Origin: Haemonchus contortus
Lineage: Eukaryota; Nematoda; Chromadorea; Rhabditida; Trichostrongylidae
Length of the DNA: 64,000 nucleotides
Direction of reading: 5' to 3'
Assembly (NCBI GenBank): GCA_000469685.2
Contig: LS997566.1
Coordinates: 20,020,545 to 20,084,544, forward strand
Positions 1 through 11,315 of the stretch are shown here, piece by piece; position 1 is the stretch's first letter; every line of letters starts with the position of its first letter. Both the position numbers and the translations under genes were made by a program. The notes beneath the pieces are model-generated. The model was not told the DNA's origin, did no database searches, and was given only the letters and a program-made list of their open reading frames with translations.

Positions 1-2195
1 AGAGGATAGAGAATTTTCTGAAATTGAGCTGCTACAGCTTATCCAGGTTGGGAAAGGCGGAGAATGAGCTGCTCTACTTCTGACTACAATCGGGTTTACC
101 GTCCAAGTACGTTCCAGAGTCTCGTAAAGGGGGCGGAAAGGGAAAAACATCGTTTTGAGCAACTCGTCCTCTACAAGGATCTGACAGTATTGTAGTTCAG
201 AGCTCTGATGTGTGACTTACTCAACCATGGGCCCAATGCGGTAGACTAGTTGCAACAACTCTGCAACAACTCAACAGAACAAAGCCAAGAAACCAACCCT
301 CTTGGTTCTACCAGTGTTACCGCTTTGCACGATTCTGTGAACAACAAAGTACCAATGAGACACAATCGACGACCACAAGATAGGAATTACGCGGTGATGG
401 CAAAGCTCACAAAAAGGAATGAATGGCAGGAATACACTTGTTATGGCAATGCATTCTCTCCAGTTGTTCAGCTCATGATTTCTCCCGCGGATGTGCAACA
501 CTTCTAATACTTCCTAGCATCGATCTCATTCTCGTAGGCTAGGACTTTGCATTTGATATCATATTCATTGCCCTTATGTCCTACTGGTCGATGCCGCCCA
601 AGTGGCGTGGCCAGGCTCCCAAGCCTTTTACATGATACATTGATATTCTTTGACGCGTATGCTCAGCATTCTTCCCGTCTCACCAGTATTCATCTCGTCG
701 CAGGCTCAACACCGAAATTGGTACACGATCCCTCACCGATTGGGATCTCCATCTCTTTCAAATGAACATATAGCGCACTTATCCGTCGTACACGCACGAT
801 TATAAAGCCTATTGCGGATTTGATGACGTTCGATATTGTCCGCTGGCAGTCTTATCAAGGCATCATCATTCGCCGAATGTGTTCATGCATGGCATTGTCG
901 GAATTCTTTGTTGACTTTGTCTGATATAAATGGAAGCTAGGGATGCACAGTCATGACGAAAGAAACGTGGAAAGCATTGCAAGAGATGGGCAGATGCTCA
1001 GCAACCAGTGAAATCTGTCTTTCCGCGATCGATAAGGTAGGAGAGTTTGTGGTTCAAAGGCACAGCTCAATATAATTTAGGGTAATCCAGATTATGATGA
1101 AAATTGGAAGACAAGATCGAAAATAGTGCGATGAAGGTGAAGAAACTGCGTGAATCGGTTCCAAAGTGAAAAAAGGCTTCGAAAAGTTGTTGAAAAGGGG
1201 GCTGGACGAGAATGAGACCAGAGAAATGAAAAAGAGTGATGGCTTTGGACGAGCTATACAATGTGTCTCACTGCGTATGTGTGGATCCTGGTGCGAATAA
1301 CAGACTACGGTAGGCGAAAATTCATTCACTTATAAGCATAGGTAAAAAAAAGAAACCCTAGTAGCAGCAAAAGCAGCTCACCTTCTACAGTCTCTAGGAG
1401 TAGGAAATCAAATAAGGAAGCGCGGCAGCATAAATAATAACAGAGGAAAAAAAGAATGGGAGAAAAACATCGCCTCATCATTCGGCAATCAGCTGATTGG
1501 GTGTGGGTCCTAGAACGAATAGTTGCAACCTGTATTGTCTCGACACTCATCTGACGTGACGTACCCCTCGAATTATCGTAAACTGTGCCTTAAAGCTCGT
1601 CCATCAGATAGGGAAATCACAGAACTCCACCTTAGTAGTCCTCTGTATACAGTCACTCCACGGGAAAGATGTTCCTTACACAATGTCACAAGCTCGATGC
1701 TTTGCGGATGTCGGTCAGAACGATAGCAAACTGGATAGAAGCTCGATCAGATGATTGAACTTTGATACACCCCCTTGCTCGGTCTTCTATAGCCTAAACA
1801 AGACTGATAAGTTGTCCAACAAAGATAGAACTTATGTCAGCTAACGCTAGCGTTTGCAGAATAAGATTCATCATCAGCTGTGTAGGAAGACCGACGCACC
1901 GTATTCCCTGGTTCCATAATAAATTGTTGGTCAACTATTCCGGAATGTCCCTAACATCTACCGGCACCAACGAATTTCTTCACGCCTACGTTCGTGTAAG
2001 ACCCCTCGCGGGGCACTTCACCCCGTGAAATGGCTCTTCCAGCACTGCTCTGTAGTGTCAGCAACTCGAGCAAAACCTAACTTCAAACTATCTAACAGAA
2101 GAGAACTCGCATTTTTGGCGGATATTGAAAACTCATCATAGAACGGTCCAATCTAGCTGCTCATTCGTGAAGTGTCCCCAACCCCCACAATATAC
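1..2195. other. Intergenic, no gene recognised
   Basis: I see no gene here. The open frames are at most 91 codons, lie on both strands, are not flanked by convincing splice signals and resemble no family I know. Exons of a gene lying mostly to the left of the window cannot be excluded. Confidence 0.5.
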
Positions 2196-2600
2196 GCACA
2201 CTTGTAAAAGTGTAAAAATGGAACGATCCGCCCTTTTGAGTGCTTCGAGATATCTGGTGAGCAACATTGATAAGAAAACCGTGGAAGCCGAGAAAATGCT
2301 CTGCATCGAGCTGAGGGTCAACTCGAAAGAGGAGCTACTTGATTCTCTGGGACCGATTGCATGACAATAGATTAGATGCAGCTTTTTGCCGCGGGATTAC
2401 ATCGGCGTTCCACTTTTCATTTTGATTTCATAGCAGACAAAACCGCTCTCATGTTTCTTATTGATGTCAACAGATCATTCTTGCTGTTGCTGCAACCCTA
2501 TATTGTACAGGTTGAAGGTTTCCTAGTGGAAATGCCGCTTGATAAATGTTGTTTTTGGGTGCTTTAAAGCGTAGATTTGGTATATTATTAGATAAGGCTG
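2196..2600 (+). repeat. Dispersed repeat, upstream part of a composite SINE-containing unit
   Basis: This stretch is about 70-80% similar by eye to the reverse complement of 41306-41693. Shared landmarks include AAAATGCTCTGCATCGAG, GGCGTTCCACTTTTCATTTT and the CAACAGA-CATTCTTGCT segment. In both places the repeat runs directly into a tRNA-derived SINE in the same relative orientation, so the two parts probably moved as one unit of about 600-670 bp. A 79-codon frame at 2125-2364 overlaps it, but the other copy does not keep that frame open, so I do not treat it as coding. Confidence 0.7.
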
Positions 2601-2815
2601 GAGGAGGTGTAGTGACAAGTGGCGCACTTCACCCACACATGGTCACGGGTTTTAAGCCCGGTTTGATATCCGCCTGGGCCAATCATGTCTTCCATCCCTG
2701 CGTGATCGTTTAATTGGCACCAGTCTCGTCTAAAAAAAGCACTGACTTCGCCACACTACACTACATCGACTGGCCATCGCAAACCATTATATGTATAGGC
2801 CATAAGCATCCAATA
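2601..2815 (+). mobile_element. tRNA-derived SINE, copy 1
   Basis: The head GAGGAGGTGTAGTGACAAG corresponds to the A-box region and GGTCACGGGTTTTAAGCCC to a mutated B box of a tRNA-type Pol III promoter. The body carries the family motifs CCGCCTGGGCC, CTTCCATCCCT and TTAATTGGCACCAG. The copy is diverged. It is directly preceded by the repeat at 2196-2600. Other copies are at 31363, 32691, 41036 (reverse), 44721 and 59458. Confidence 0.7.
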
Positions 2816-3557
2816 AGCGGTTTCGTCTTGATTCCGTGTTCGAAGGCACATCCTTTTCTCAAGGATGTCTTCGAAACTATTTTCATTTCTAGCTACGCTT
2901 TTACGGCATCATGTTATACTTTGTGATGGTATGAAGATGAGGACGAGCGGTAGGGGCGAGGATTGAGGGACGATATGAGACTGTCGGTAACCAGTCAGAG
3001 CAAGGAATCAGTGCCGGAGGTGATCTGTGAGAGAGTGGCTTTGATTTCTGCCTTCTAAAGCGACAACTATATTTCCATATGCTCTTGTGCTCGCTGCTGC
3101 TTATGATCCTGAATTACTAGCTGTTCAATGCAGTGGTACATCATGCGTGGTGCGCAAGCTGAATTAGGATAAAGCGAACGACAGGAAGTGGGTGTTAAGA
3201 TATATCAATTGCTGTTCAGAAAAGAAGAGTTCTCTATTGAAAATCGGTCAGAGAGACTTATCACATGAGCAAAATAAGACTAGGCAAAGTGAGCTGTTCG
3301 ACATTATCATCAGCGCTTCGGACGTATTGTTAGTGATATTGGAAATAGCCGAAAGGTCTATCGGAGCACTCCTTTGCGACACACTCTACTCTCTACACCA
3401 CACTCTACCCTCTACAGGAACGAGTGGGTAGGTCTTGTTAATTGTAGCATGCAAGATCAAATATGAGAGTTTCTTCCGAGAAGGTTGCCTTATTAAGCAC
3501 CAATCATAGCTAACTCCATGCTAACCATGCCATTTTTCAATCGATCAAAAAATATTA
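2816..3557. other. Intergenic, no gene recognised
   Basis: No gene or recognisable element is seen. The 79-codon frame at 3192-3431 has no support. A short CACTCTAC-rich direct repeat lies near 3380-3420. Confidence 0.45.
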
Positions 3558-3603
3558 GGTTAATCGGGAAGAAATGCGCGCTTGTGCTTAAAATTTTTTA
3601 TTA

Positions 3604-4860
3604 CGGTGTCCATAAAGTTCGTTGGCCATTCGTTTTTTCAGAGCTTGTAAAGATAACTCACCAAGTTGAAATTACTGGTTCATGATATAATCTTCATGCA
3701 TACCCACCACCTTTTGCTAACGATCGGGTAGAGAGACAAATCCATCCCCCCAAAAGCCGGCCGGCCGCGACTCGGCCCAGTCCTCGATCACGTCTTCGAG
3801 GTCGCGCTCGTTCTCCTGCTATTTTCCGTCCAAGAAATTTTGCATGGACTGGAGGATGTGGTAATCGCATGGACTGATGTCCGGGCTATACGGCGGATGC
3901 GTGACCGTCTTGATGCCCAGCCTGTCCACGACGGCCTGAGTATCTCTCGCTTTGTGGGGGTGCGCGTTGTCCGAGAGCAACCACGGATTTGCAAGTTTCT
4001 GGGACAAGGCAGCAGCTTTCACATTGAGCTCCTGCAATTTTTTAGAGAGGGTCTCTGCTGTCACTGTGGCATTGTTGGGTAGGATGCTGTAGTGGACGAA
4101 GCCGTGGCGATAGAACAAGAATGATAGAAAGCGCTTCTTTCTATGCATATTTCTCTTTGCACGGTTTGGCGGATGCGCATCGAAATCCACCCAGACTGGT
4201 TTGTTGGCAGGATTACGATAGTAGACCCAGTTCTCATCTTGGCGAATGAGGGAGTCTAGAATCCCCCTCAGGCCTCTTGAGTCTGAGGTTGTCGGAGCAC
4301 ACCTCGACCTGCTTCCTTGCCTGTGCCGGCGTGAGGTCGTGAGGGACAACTCGACGCTTCTTCGGCACCCTGCCAGATCCATTAAAGACTTTGTAGATGG
4401 TGGAACGGGGTACCTATGTGACCTTGCTTAAGTCGCGCAAGGACGACGTCAGTTCATCGTCCAGGTCAACCAGAATGCCTTGCAGATCGACGGTGGCTGG
4501 GCGACCGGACCTCGGCATATTTTCGATGCTATAGTTTCCATTGGTGAAGCGAGTCCACCATTTTGACATCCAGTTCTTAGAATAGGTGTTATCACCAAAC
4601 TGCTGACGCATCCTGGCCGTGGCCTTACGTCTGGAGATGACCAGGTTGTAGTAGTCCAGCAAACATCGGTGGTGGTAGTGACTATCACTCATTTTCAATG
4701 CTTTATTGTGGGAAGATCAGGGAAAGAAATTCAGAGTTAGCTAGCTCAGAATATAGCCCATCGCAAGAACTTTCAGTAATGCGAAATCATTACGCAAAAT
4801 CACAACGCGTTGCGTAACGCGACGCTGTTTACAAATGGCCAACGAACTTTATGGACACCC
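3604..4860 (-). mobile_element. Mariner-like element, 1257 bp, nearly full length
   Basis: The terminal inverted repeat GGTGTCCATAAAGTTCGTTG (continuing GCCATT) is perfect over 26 bp, starting at 3605 and ending at 4859. The element is flanked on both sides by TA (3602-3603 and 4861-4862), the mariner/Tc1 target duplication. The length fits a complete mariner. The transposase on the - strand has lost its open frame but keeps its catalytic residues. The near-perfect ends suggest a fairly recent insertion, and it sits inside an older mariner relic. Confidence 0.9.
3700..4698 (-). pseudogene. Mariner transposase (DD34D), broken
   Basis: This is the cut-and-paste transposase of the surrounding element. 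From ATG at 4698 the N-terminal helix-turn-helix region is open to 4417 (about 94 residues). Three in-frame TAG codons then interrupt it: 4416-4414 (before VPRSTIYK), 3821-3819 (after FLDGK) and 3719-3717 (after SLPDR). There is one frameshift near 4270. The catalytic part is otherwise well kept: DENW carries the first Asp, SDNAHPHKA the second and SPCDYH the third, with exactly 34 residues between the last two, the mariner DD34D signature. The HPPYSPD motif and the C-terminal WGDGFVSLPDR segment are recognisable. Mariner transposases are usually about 345 residues and the pieces here add up to that. As it stands it cannot make an active protein. Confidence 0.9.
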
Positions 4861-4887
4861 TAATATTATAAAAGCGAAACTAGACAA

Positions 4888-5460
4888 GATCAATGTAAAA
4901 GATAATCTCCAATTCCATCCTTGACTTCTTGCCGACGTTTACGCAAAGAATGGATTCCTTTTCTGAAGAACTCGGCCGGCTGCGACTCAAAGTAGTTGGA
5001 CCCAGAGTTGGACATCTTCGCGGTTTCTGAACTTTATCTCGGCCAGGGAACACTGCATCGAGCGGAACAATTGTAGTCAGATGGTGCCAGGGCTAGGCTG
5101 TATGGTGGATGAGGCAGGACTTCCCAGCCCCTATTTCCAACTTTTTCCAAAAAGATTTTCGCGACCCGTACCCGCGTCCCGGTCCACGATCCGCCGGTGC
5201 GGGTACCCATTTTCCGCATCTGTTCGCCTTGCCGATTGCCAACACATGTTCATGGATAGTAGAGTTTGAACAGCCAAAATGTGTTGTCAGTTCTCGAGTG
5301 GTTTGGCGTGAATCCAATTCTATGACGGACTTTAACATTTGGCTATCGACGACTTGAGGCCTACTTCCATGTTCTTCGTCCTCTAACCTTTCATCACCGT
5401 TTTTGAAACGCTGGAACCATCGTCGACACTGGCTTTCTGACAGGGCTTATCCGCCAAATA
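4888..5460 (-). pseudogene. Mariner transposase relic, SETMAR/Hsmar1-like, internally deleted
   Basis: Read on the - strand, the relic starts with CRRWFQRF-like residues near 5440, then RQTTRELTTHFGCSNSTIHE (second DNA-binding helix-turn-helix; about 5255-5310) and GKWVP. It then jumps within a few residues to LEKVGNRGWEVLPHPPYSLA and LAPSDY (about 5060-5130) and ends with YFESQPAEFFRKGI and a stop near 4891. The whole middle, including the first two catalytic Asp residues, is missing. Frames change several times. The family resembles the mariners that gave rise to vertebrate SETMAR. This is the old host into which the 3604-4860 element inserted. Confidence 0.8.
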
Positions 5461-5621
5461 CCTCCTTACCCAGATGATGAGTTTAGCAGTCGATTTGCCT
5501 TGCCTGAAGTCATACCACACGCAGTCCGCAAAAAGAATTTTTGGACAAGCATTTCTTAAGCTTTTTTTTCTTCAAAAAAATAGACATAAACAAAAATTGT
5601 TTATTCCTTTCGACCAACCTA

Positions 5622-6660
5622 ATATTTCGATGGCTCTTAAACTTCCGGAGGTATGAAAGGCTTTTTAAATAATATGAAGCAAACTTCCACAGAGAGAACT
5701 TGACGAATAGCTCGTGAATCATCTGGCCGGTGGGGATTAATCTCTCAATTCGTGATAGGTCATAAAGAATTCATGCCACGAGACTTCAGTCGTGATCAAA
5801 ACATTACTTTTGACAAGCTGTCATGCGGGAGCTTTCGTGCAACATTATATAGTGGTGAATAGAGGTCGCAGCGCCCAAACTTGGTGCTTCAGTTACTTTT
5901 TTGACTAGTGCTAATTCAAAACACTTTGGGGACAATGCAGAGAAAGAATCATGATTCCAAATAAAAATGCTTCAACTGTGTTTTGTTTCTATGGGAATAC
6001 GAGACACAGAATTATTAAGTCCGTTGTGCATTGAATTCGAATTGAAACCAGTGTCCAAAATAATTTCGATATCTTTAGTGGATTCAGGGGTTATACTTCA
6101 CTTTATGGGACGAAACAAGCATATGCGATGTGACGCGTATGTCGCCCTATGAACTGGACTCCACTTCAGAAAGGTTAGAAACATATGGGAGTGTTGCCTT
6201 TTCTGCAATCCATAGTCTGTGTACTCCGGGATAGCTTCAGATGAACGAGCTATTCTTGATTGTTCTAAAACCTGAATGCAATCTTTAACGGGACTGCGGT
6301 TTGCGAAGGATGTCCGTACGAATCTTAATGCACCGAGACGGCTCTAAAAGGACTCCAGACTGAGCTCTCATCGTTTCCGTCCTTTGCTCCTGCATGGGTT
6401 CACCAATAATGCTCACCAGTTGGTACCAGCGGACGGCAGGTGTATAGATTTTACAGCTTCTCTTCGAATTACAACAAAAAAGCGTTCTCCTCTGCTCAGA
6501 GTCACCGCTACATCTACATACATATTCAGCGTTCGTACTTATAGAAACACTGGCACAGCTTATAAGATTGTTCAATAAAGAGTCAAATGTACTTGTGCTT
6601 TCCAGGCAGCGTACTGCGTTGATATAAAAGCAGCTAACAAACCATCAAGTCAAAACAAGG
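5622..6660. other. Intergenic, nothing recognised
   Basis: I see no gene, transposon end or structured repeat here. Frames are at most 96 codons and overlap on opposite strands. Confidence 0.45.
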
Positions 6661-6852
6661 TCCTAATTCTGTCCATGGGGATTGAATTGACGAAGAAAAT
6701 GTTGACGTTGGTCTGGGCCAAAGTAGGAATTTACTCAGCCAATATTGTCTGAAGAACATTGAAGCCTTCAAACTTTAGTAAATGTTTGTTGTAGTGAAGT
6801 TCAATATTGATGGTTCACACGGTGCTGAGCTCTGTCGAGAGAGAAACATTGG
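6661..6852 (+). repeat. Direct repeat, unit 1
   Basis: This unit shares long blocks with 7261-7496, such as GTCCATGG-GATTGAATTGAC, GACGAAGAAAA, TTGAAGCCTT-AAACTTTAGTA and GAAACATTGGAGA. The copies lie 600 bp apart in the same orientation and have drifted to roughly 75% identity by eye. No coding frame is shared, and I recognise no element family. Confidence 0.7.
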
Positions 6853-7260
6853 AGACTTTGATCCACTCGACTGGTAAACAGCGAAGATGTAGTGCCCGGA
6901 GAGTCTGCAAATGTCACTGCTTGAGGGCATTATCTCCCTTTCTTCAGTGGGGAAATATCGCTCCACCCTGGTCTGATTGCTTCGTCAGAAGCAACAGTAC
7001 GGTTCTGTGACACTCGAGAAACTCGTGGTGGGTTAAATAAAAAATTTCGTATGCATGGTCATAAAAGCACCCTATAAGGCAAATAAGGAAACCATTCGAA
7101 GAGCTTCCGAAGGTTAGCTCCAAAAGAATCCCAACCCTCGGGAGCGTTGATAATCCCGTTAGGTGGCATTAACCGTGAAACCAAAAGTGCTCAAGAATTT
7201 TGTGCCCAAGAAATTCAGCAATCTGTTCCTATCGCTTAGAATTACGAGGCATATTGAGGA

Positions 7261-7496
7261 GTCCAAGTTCCGTCCATGGGAATTGAATTGACGAAGAAAA
7301 ATTGGACGCTAGATTGGACAAAAGTTCAGATCTACTTAGCCAATTTTGCCTGAAAAGAAATTGAAGCCTTTAAACTTTAGTATCCTTCCGTTGTAATGAG
7401 AAGAAGTCCAGTATCGATGGTTCGAAAGGTGTTGAGCCCTGCTCGAGAAACTTTGGGATAAATCCGATTGCGTTTTCCCATAGAAACATTGGAGAT
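7261..7496 (+). repeat. Direct repeat, unit 2
   Basis: This is the second copy of the repeat at 6661-6852, slightly longer because of small insertions before the shared GAAACATTGGAGA block. About 400 bp of unrelated-looking sequence separates the units. It could be an old local duplication or two insertions of one element. Confidence 0.7.
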
Positions 7497-10270
7497 ATCT
7501 CAGTAATCCTGACGACCCCAGCTGGCTTTAGAATGCATGGCGCATCACAACAAGATTTATTGTGCTGACGTCGTTAATGCTTATTACCCATTTGGTCCAT
7601 TGGTCGGTCAGCTCTATGATCGCGCTCTGTGAGGGAGGGAGTAGGAGAGTAGCCACCAGTGCTGGGAGGTGCGGCCACACACGAGGAGTGCCTTGGCTCT
7701 CTGCGCTCTGACCCTCAACGGCAGAGACGCAGATCGCCCTGCACGCTAAGAATGAGTCATCCTTCCCCAGCTACTCTTCTTTCGTTCATTCATTCGAACC
7801 CTGGTCACCCATCTGGGTACCATTGTCAGGGTGAAATCGATTTTCTTCTTGTACTTGTTGTTTTTTCGTTCATCTACTAGTTCTAAAGAGTTCCATCTTT
7901 TCCATTAGCCGAAGGAGAAATTCATTAAAGTCACCATTTGGTTGGACGTTTTAGCCCGGTTGACCCGGAGCGATTGATTGTTTACTTTGAATGACTATTT
8001 ACCCTCATTTACTGATTACTTCTGTTGAGTTATACTCTCAGTTCTCATTTTTCATTGTTGTGCAGCTTTTTATTCAATTTTAAAGTCCCCAAGAACAAGA
8101 GGTATGCTTTGTGTCCGTTTGGGTATTTCATAACGCGGTTTCTCAAGTGTTTCTAACACAATAAATGGTAAACAATAAACATACCTATAAATATCGGATA
8201 TAACAGGCCCAGTAATACTCACTTTGTACGGTAAGCCATGGCCTTTCTACAAAAATCAACATTTTGCTGACGTCAACACTGTTATCTGTAAATATGTTGA
8301 ACAGATGGCAAGTGGGAATGGGGCGTCATAACTTTCGTTAACTACTGTCCCATGTCCTATTTGTTTTCGTGACCTTTGGGTTATTGACGATCATGAGTCC
8401 TCCAAATGAGAAATTTCATTCTCTTTTGGAAAAACTGCATTGAACAGCATTTTTGGTGAAGTGGCCGAAATGAGTCATCGTCCTTTCACTCTTTGCTTTT
8501 TTCTTCTTTTTCTTTTTTTTTCCTACAACCTCCATCTCTTCTTCCTTCCGGACAATTGTCGTTGTTTGCTGTAAAAGAAGTCACTTCACGATGAATAGCC
8601 ACTACTTGTGGTGCGCCACACATCCGACTTGCAATCACATTTGTGTTTTGTTCAATCATCTATTTCTTCCTTACAAGCCACTAACAACTGATATTTTTGC
8701 AGTTTCTGGTTGTGTAGGTATCAAAACCTGACTTTGGGAAGGCGAATTTTTAAGTTGGCTCCGGGTCATGGTTTTATAGCGTGAACGTGTGGGAGGTGGA
8801 CGCGATTCTTCAGCCGCTCTACCTTTACCTTTGTTGTCTATAGTTGTTTATACTGAGTTGCTGTAAAAACAGTAACGAAGTAGTTTTATTCTGCTTATCA
8901 AGATCGTAGGAAGGTGGTAGCACAATTTCGCGGCCAATCTAATCGTCTCGTTGCTCTGATGGCACTTTTTAAGAATCTTCCTTGTATAAATCGACTTTTC
9001 GAGAATCTATTTGTAAAACTGTCAGATAGATCCTTATCTCCATCAACAAAACTTTCCTTCAAGAGAACTGACTCAATCCTTTCATTGTGAATGTGTTCAC
9101 ATGTTTTCTAAGAAAAACGGATTATGGGGATTTAATTTCCTACGAATTACTAGTCGTTTTCTTCGAAAGCTTACTACGCGTTTGCGCTCGTCTTCTAAAT
9201 GACTAAGATGCCATAGCTCAACCCATTCGAAGCCGAAGTTTTGTCCATTACTGCATTCTATTCTGGCTCCATCAAGTTGTTCTCGATATTGTAGTTTGGC
9301 CGGTAGAAGCTACGCTGGTTTTTGCCAGCTGAAACAACAATGTATCAGGCCGTCAAATGAGCCTTCGCAATTTGTTTCACGTTCTTTCGTAGAGCGTTTA
9401 TAGCTGCTATACACACTTCGGACTTCCTCAAACTTTGTTCCCACTCATCAGTTTGGTGAGTACCCTCCAGTGCAACCGTCACCCTGAGCGGAAATGCCAC
9501 TTCGACATGCTTTCCTTCTTGATTAGATCTCTACTTGGGTGCAATTCATATCCAACTCAAAAAGTATGCCTCCACTTCTATCTCACACAAGTAGGTATAC
9601 GGCGAGGGTAAAGATCTGGTACAACACGCTTGTGCGACGAGGTTCGCCGAATTCATACGTAGTGATTCATCGCTGACTAAGGCGGTGGTCGGGTTGCCTA
9701 CAGGACGTAGACATCGACGACTTAAAGGAACCAGTGGATGTGAACCTGAAGGGTGCGAGCTTGTGACTACACTCGCATTCCACCATGTCACTGCTAGCAC
9801 TGAAGACGACTGACAGAACGTGCTGTCACCAAGAAAGACTATCCTTTCTCTCTGAAACGAAGACACATTTTCAAAAACGCTCATTTCTGGAAATGAGAAC
9901 TGGATCGCGTAGAATAGCCCTTTGAGGAGGGGACCATGGGTGAATCAGAATGAGGAATCCGAGTCAGTCACGAAGCCCTGTGTCCCTAGTCCAAAAAAGT
10001 TCTCCTAATCTGCTGAGGTCCGGCTATGCAATGGAGCACAGGCAGCTCCAACTCCAGGATCAAGTTTTTAACATTATGCTCTATTCGTCAACTTCGAGAC
10101 TTCAGCGCTCATATCTATCGTTTATGTGGAGAATAGCAGAGGTTGTCTGCCACTACGACGGCTCCCATCCGTACATGGCGAGGTTGACTCAGGGCGAGCT
10201 GGAAAGCTTCGGCACGCTTGTAATGCAAACTTTGCCTGCTCGGTATTCAGCTGTCTTCTCCATTATCTGG
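7497..10270. other. Intergenic, no gene recognised
   Basis: No gene is recognised. There is a pyrimidine-rich tract near 8495-8550. The longest frame (112 codons, - strand, 9546-9884) matches nothing I know and has no supporting signals. Non-coding first exons or control elements of the downstream cortactin gene could lie here, but I cannot point to any. Confidence 0.4.
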
Positions 10271-10370
10271 ACGGACATACCCAGAAATCATATGAATGTA
10301 GGCCAATGTTTCCTTTCCAGTAGAAAAGATAACATTGGCCTACATTCATACGATTTCTGGGTCTGTTCGT
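10271..10370. repeat. Near-perfect hairpin, 40-nt arms and 20-nt loop
   Basis: Arms 10271-10310 and 10331-10370 are inverted copies with three mismatches. The inner 31 nt (10280-10310 against 10331-10361) have only one. The core reads AATGTAGGCCAATGTT and its complement. The loop is 20 nt. The size is like a microRNA precursor, but the pairing is closer to perfect than in most animal microRNAs. A foldback remnant or a small-RNA hairpin are both possible. It lies about 1 kb upstream of the cortactin start. A 144-codon frame running through it is probably chance. Confidence 0.85.
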
Positions 10371-11300
10371 TTTTAAAATACTAATTATAAAAGGGTTGCA
10401 GGAAAATCACAGATTTTTGTTTTTGATTTTTTTTGACGATCTAATATTAGCATGTATACTCATTCTCCTAACTAAGATTCATCCACCCTTGGCCAGTGAT
10501 GAGCTCTTTACGACATACATAAGTTCCAACAGTTTCAAAATTTTGTGTACCAACCCTGCCAGTGATGATTTCTCATAAAGGTTACGATGGGGTGTTTTTC
10601 AAACGGTCAAAGCTTACTCCGAGACATCGTCTTTTCGAGACAGTACGGATTTTTTAATACATAAGTTCCTTCTTTTTTTCTATCGGAATCCATTTACTAA
10701 AAGAACAAAAAAATGTAAGTAGTTACACTAGCAAGGACCTCAGTCCTATCACGTTTTCCTATTTATGCCCACCTTCTTTCGCTTTTGAAGAATACATCAG
10801 TTCCTTCTTTTCCTTTCTTACTACTCTTTTACTTCCACTGTTTTAGTTTATGAGCTTAGAGTTCCAACTTTTGTGGAACTGCCTCAACTGGTCTATAGAG
10901 GTAAAGTGGAAGAAATATTGGACTGATACCATTAGCGAATGCGACATTATGAAAGTATGTATTTAGGCATAAGTTCATTCCGCGGTTGGATCATTTCGTC
11001 AAATGTGACGATCGTCATTTCATCAATACCATTTGCATATCGCATCACTAGATGACTGAAGAATTTCACGATTTTTCTTTGATCTTTTTGATTTCGAGAA
11101 GTCACTGAGCGAATTTTGGGCTCGTTTAGGGATTGGATTGCTCCTCTTACTTATAAGCCGTCGGCAATTGACATGAATCACTCCTTTTCGTATCTCTTCG
11201 TCTACATTCAGATTGTCTGATTCGGCCATCGTTGTATGATCTGTATGACTCACCGTTCCGTCCCCCGGTCGCTTCGCTCCTAATTAATTCATTGGTTTTA
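10371..11300. other. Upstream flank of the cortactin gene
   Basis: I see no coding sequence here. This is the presumed 5' flank, or a 5' UTR intron, of the cortactin gene. No certain TATA box or transcription-factor site can be named. Confidence 0.35.
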
Positions 11301-11307
11301 ACTATAG
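11296..11307 (+). promoter_or_regulatory. Candidate trans-splice or 5' UTR acceptor site
   Basis: TTTTAACTATAG ends 8 nt before the cortactin ATG (11316). Nematode messages often begin with a spliced leader joined a few bases upstream of the start codon, so this AG is a good candidate. An ordinary intron within the 5' UTR would look the same. Confidence 0.4.
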
Positions 11308-11315
11308 GCCACCTG

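Larger units (their letters stand above)
3558..5619 (-). mobile_element. Old, internally deleted mariner-like element, interrupted by a second mariner
   Basis: The ends are GGTTaaTCGggAaGaAAT at 3558 and, reverse complemented, GGTTggTCGaaAgGaAAT ending at 5619. Each is bordered by TA, and by AATATTA outside. The interior is split by another mariner at 3604-4860. Without that insert and one TA copy the element is about 803 bp, against the usual 1.25-1.3 kb, so it is internally deleted as well as interrupted. The transposase relic inside is described at 4888-5460. Confidence 0.7.

Noticed and set aside
2125..2364. 79-codon frame with a protein-like ending (EKMLCIELRVNSKEELLDSL)
   Set aside because: It lies in a dispersed repeat whose second copy at 41.5 kb is not open in this frame.
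9950..10384. 144-codon + strand frame, the longest unspliced frame outside the two genes' large exons in its region
   Set aside because: It runs through both arms of a near-perfect hairpin, matches no family and has no splice or promoter support.
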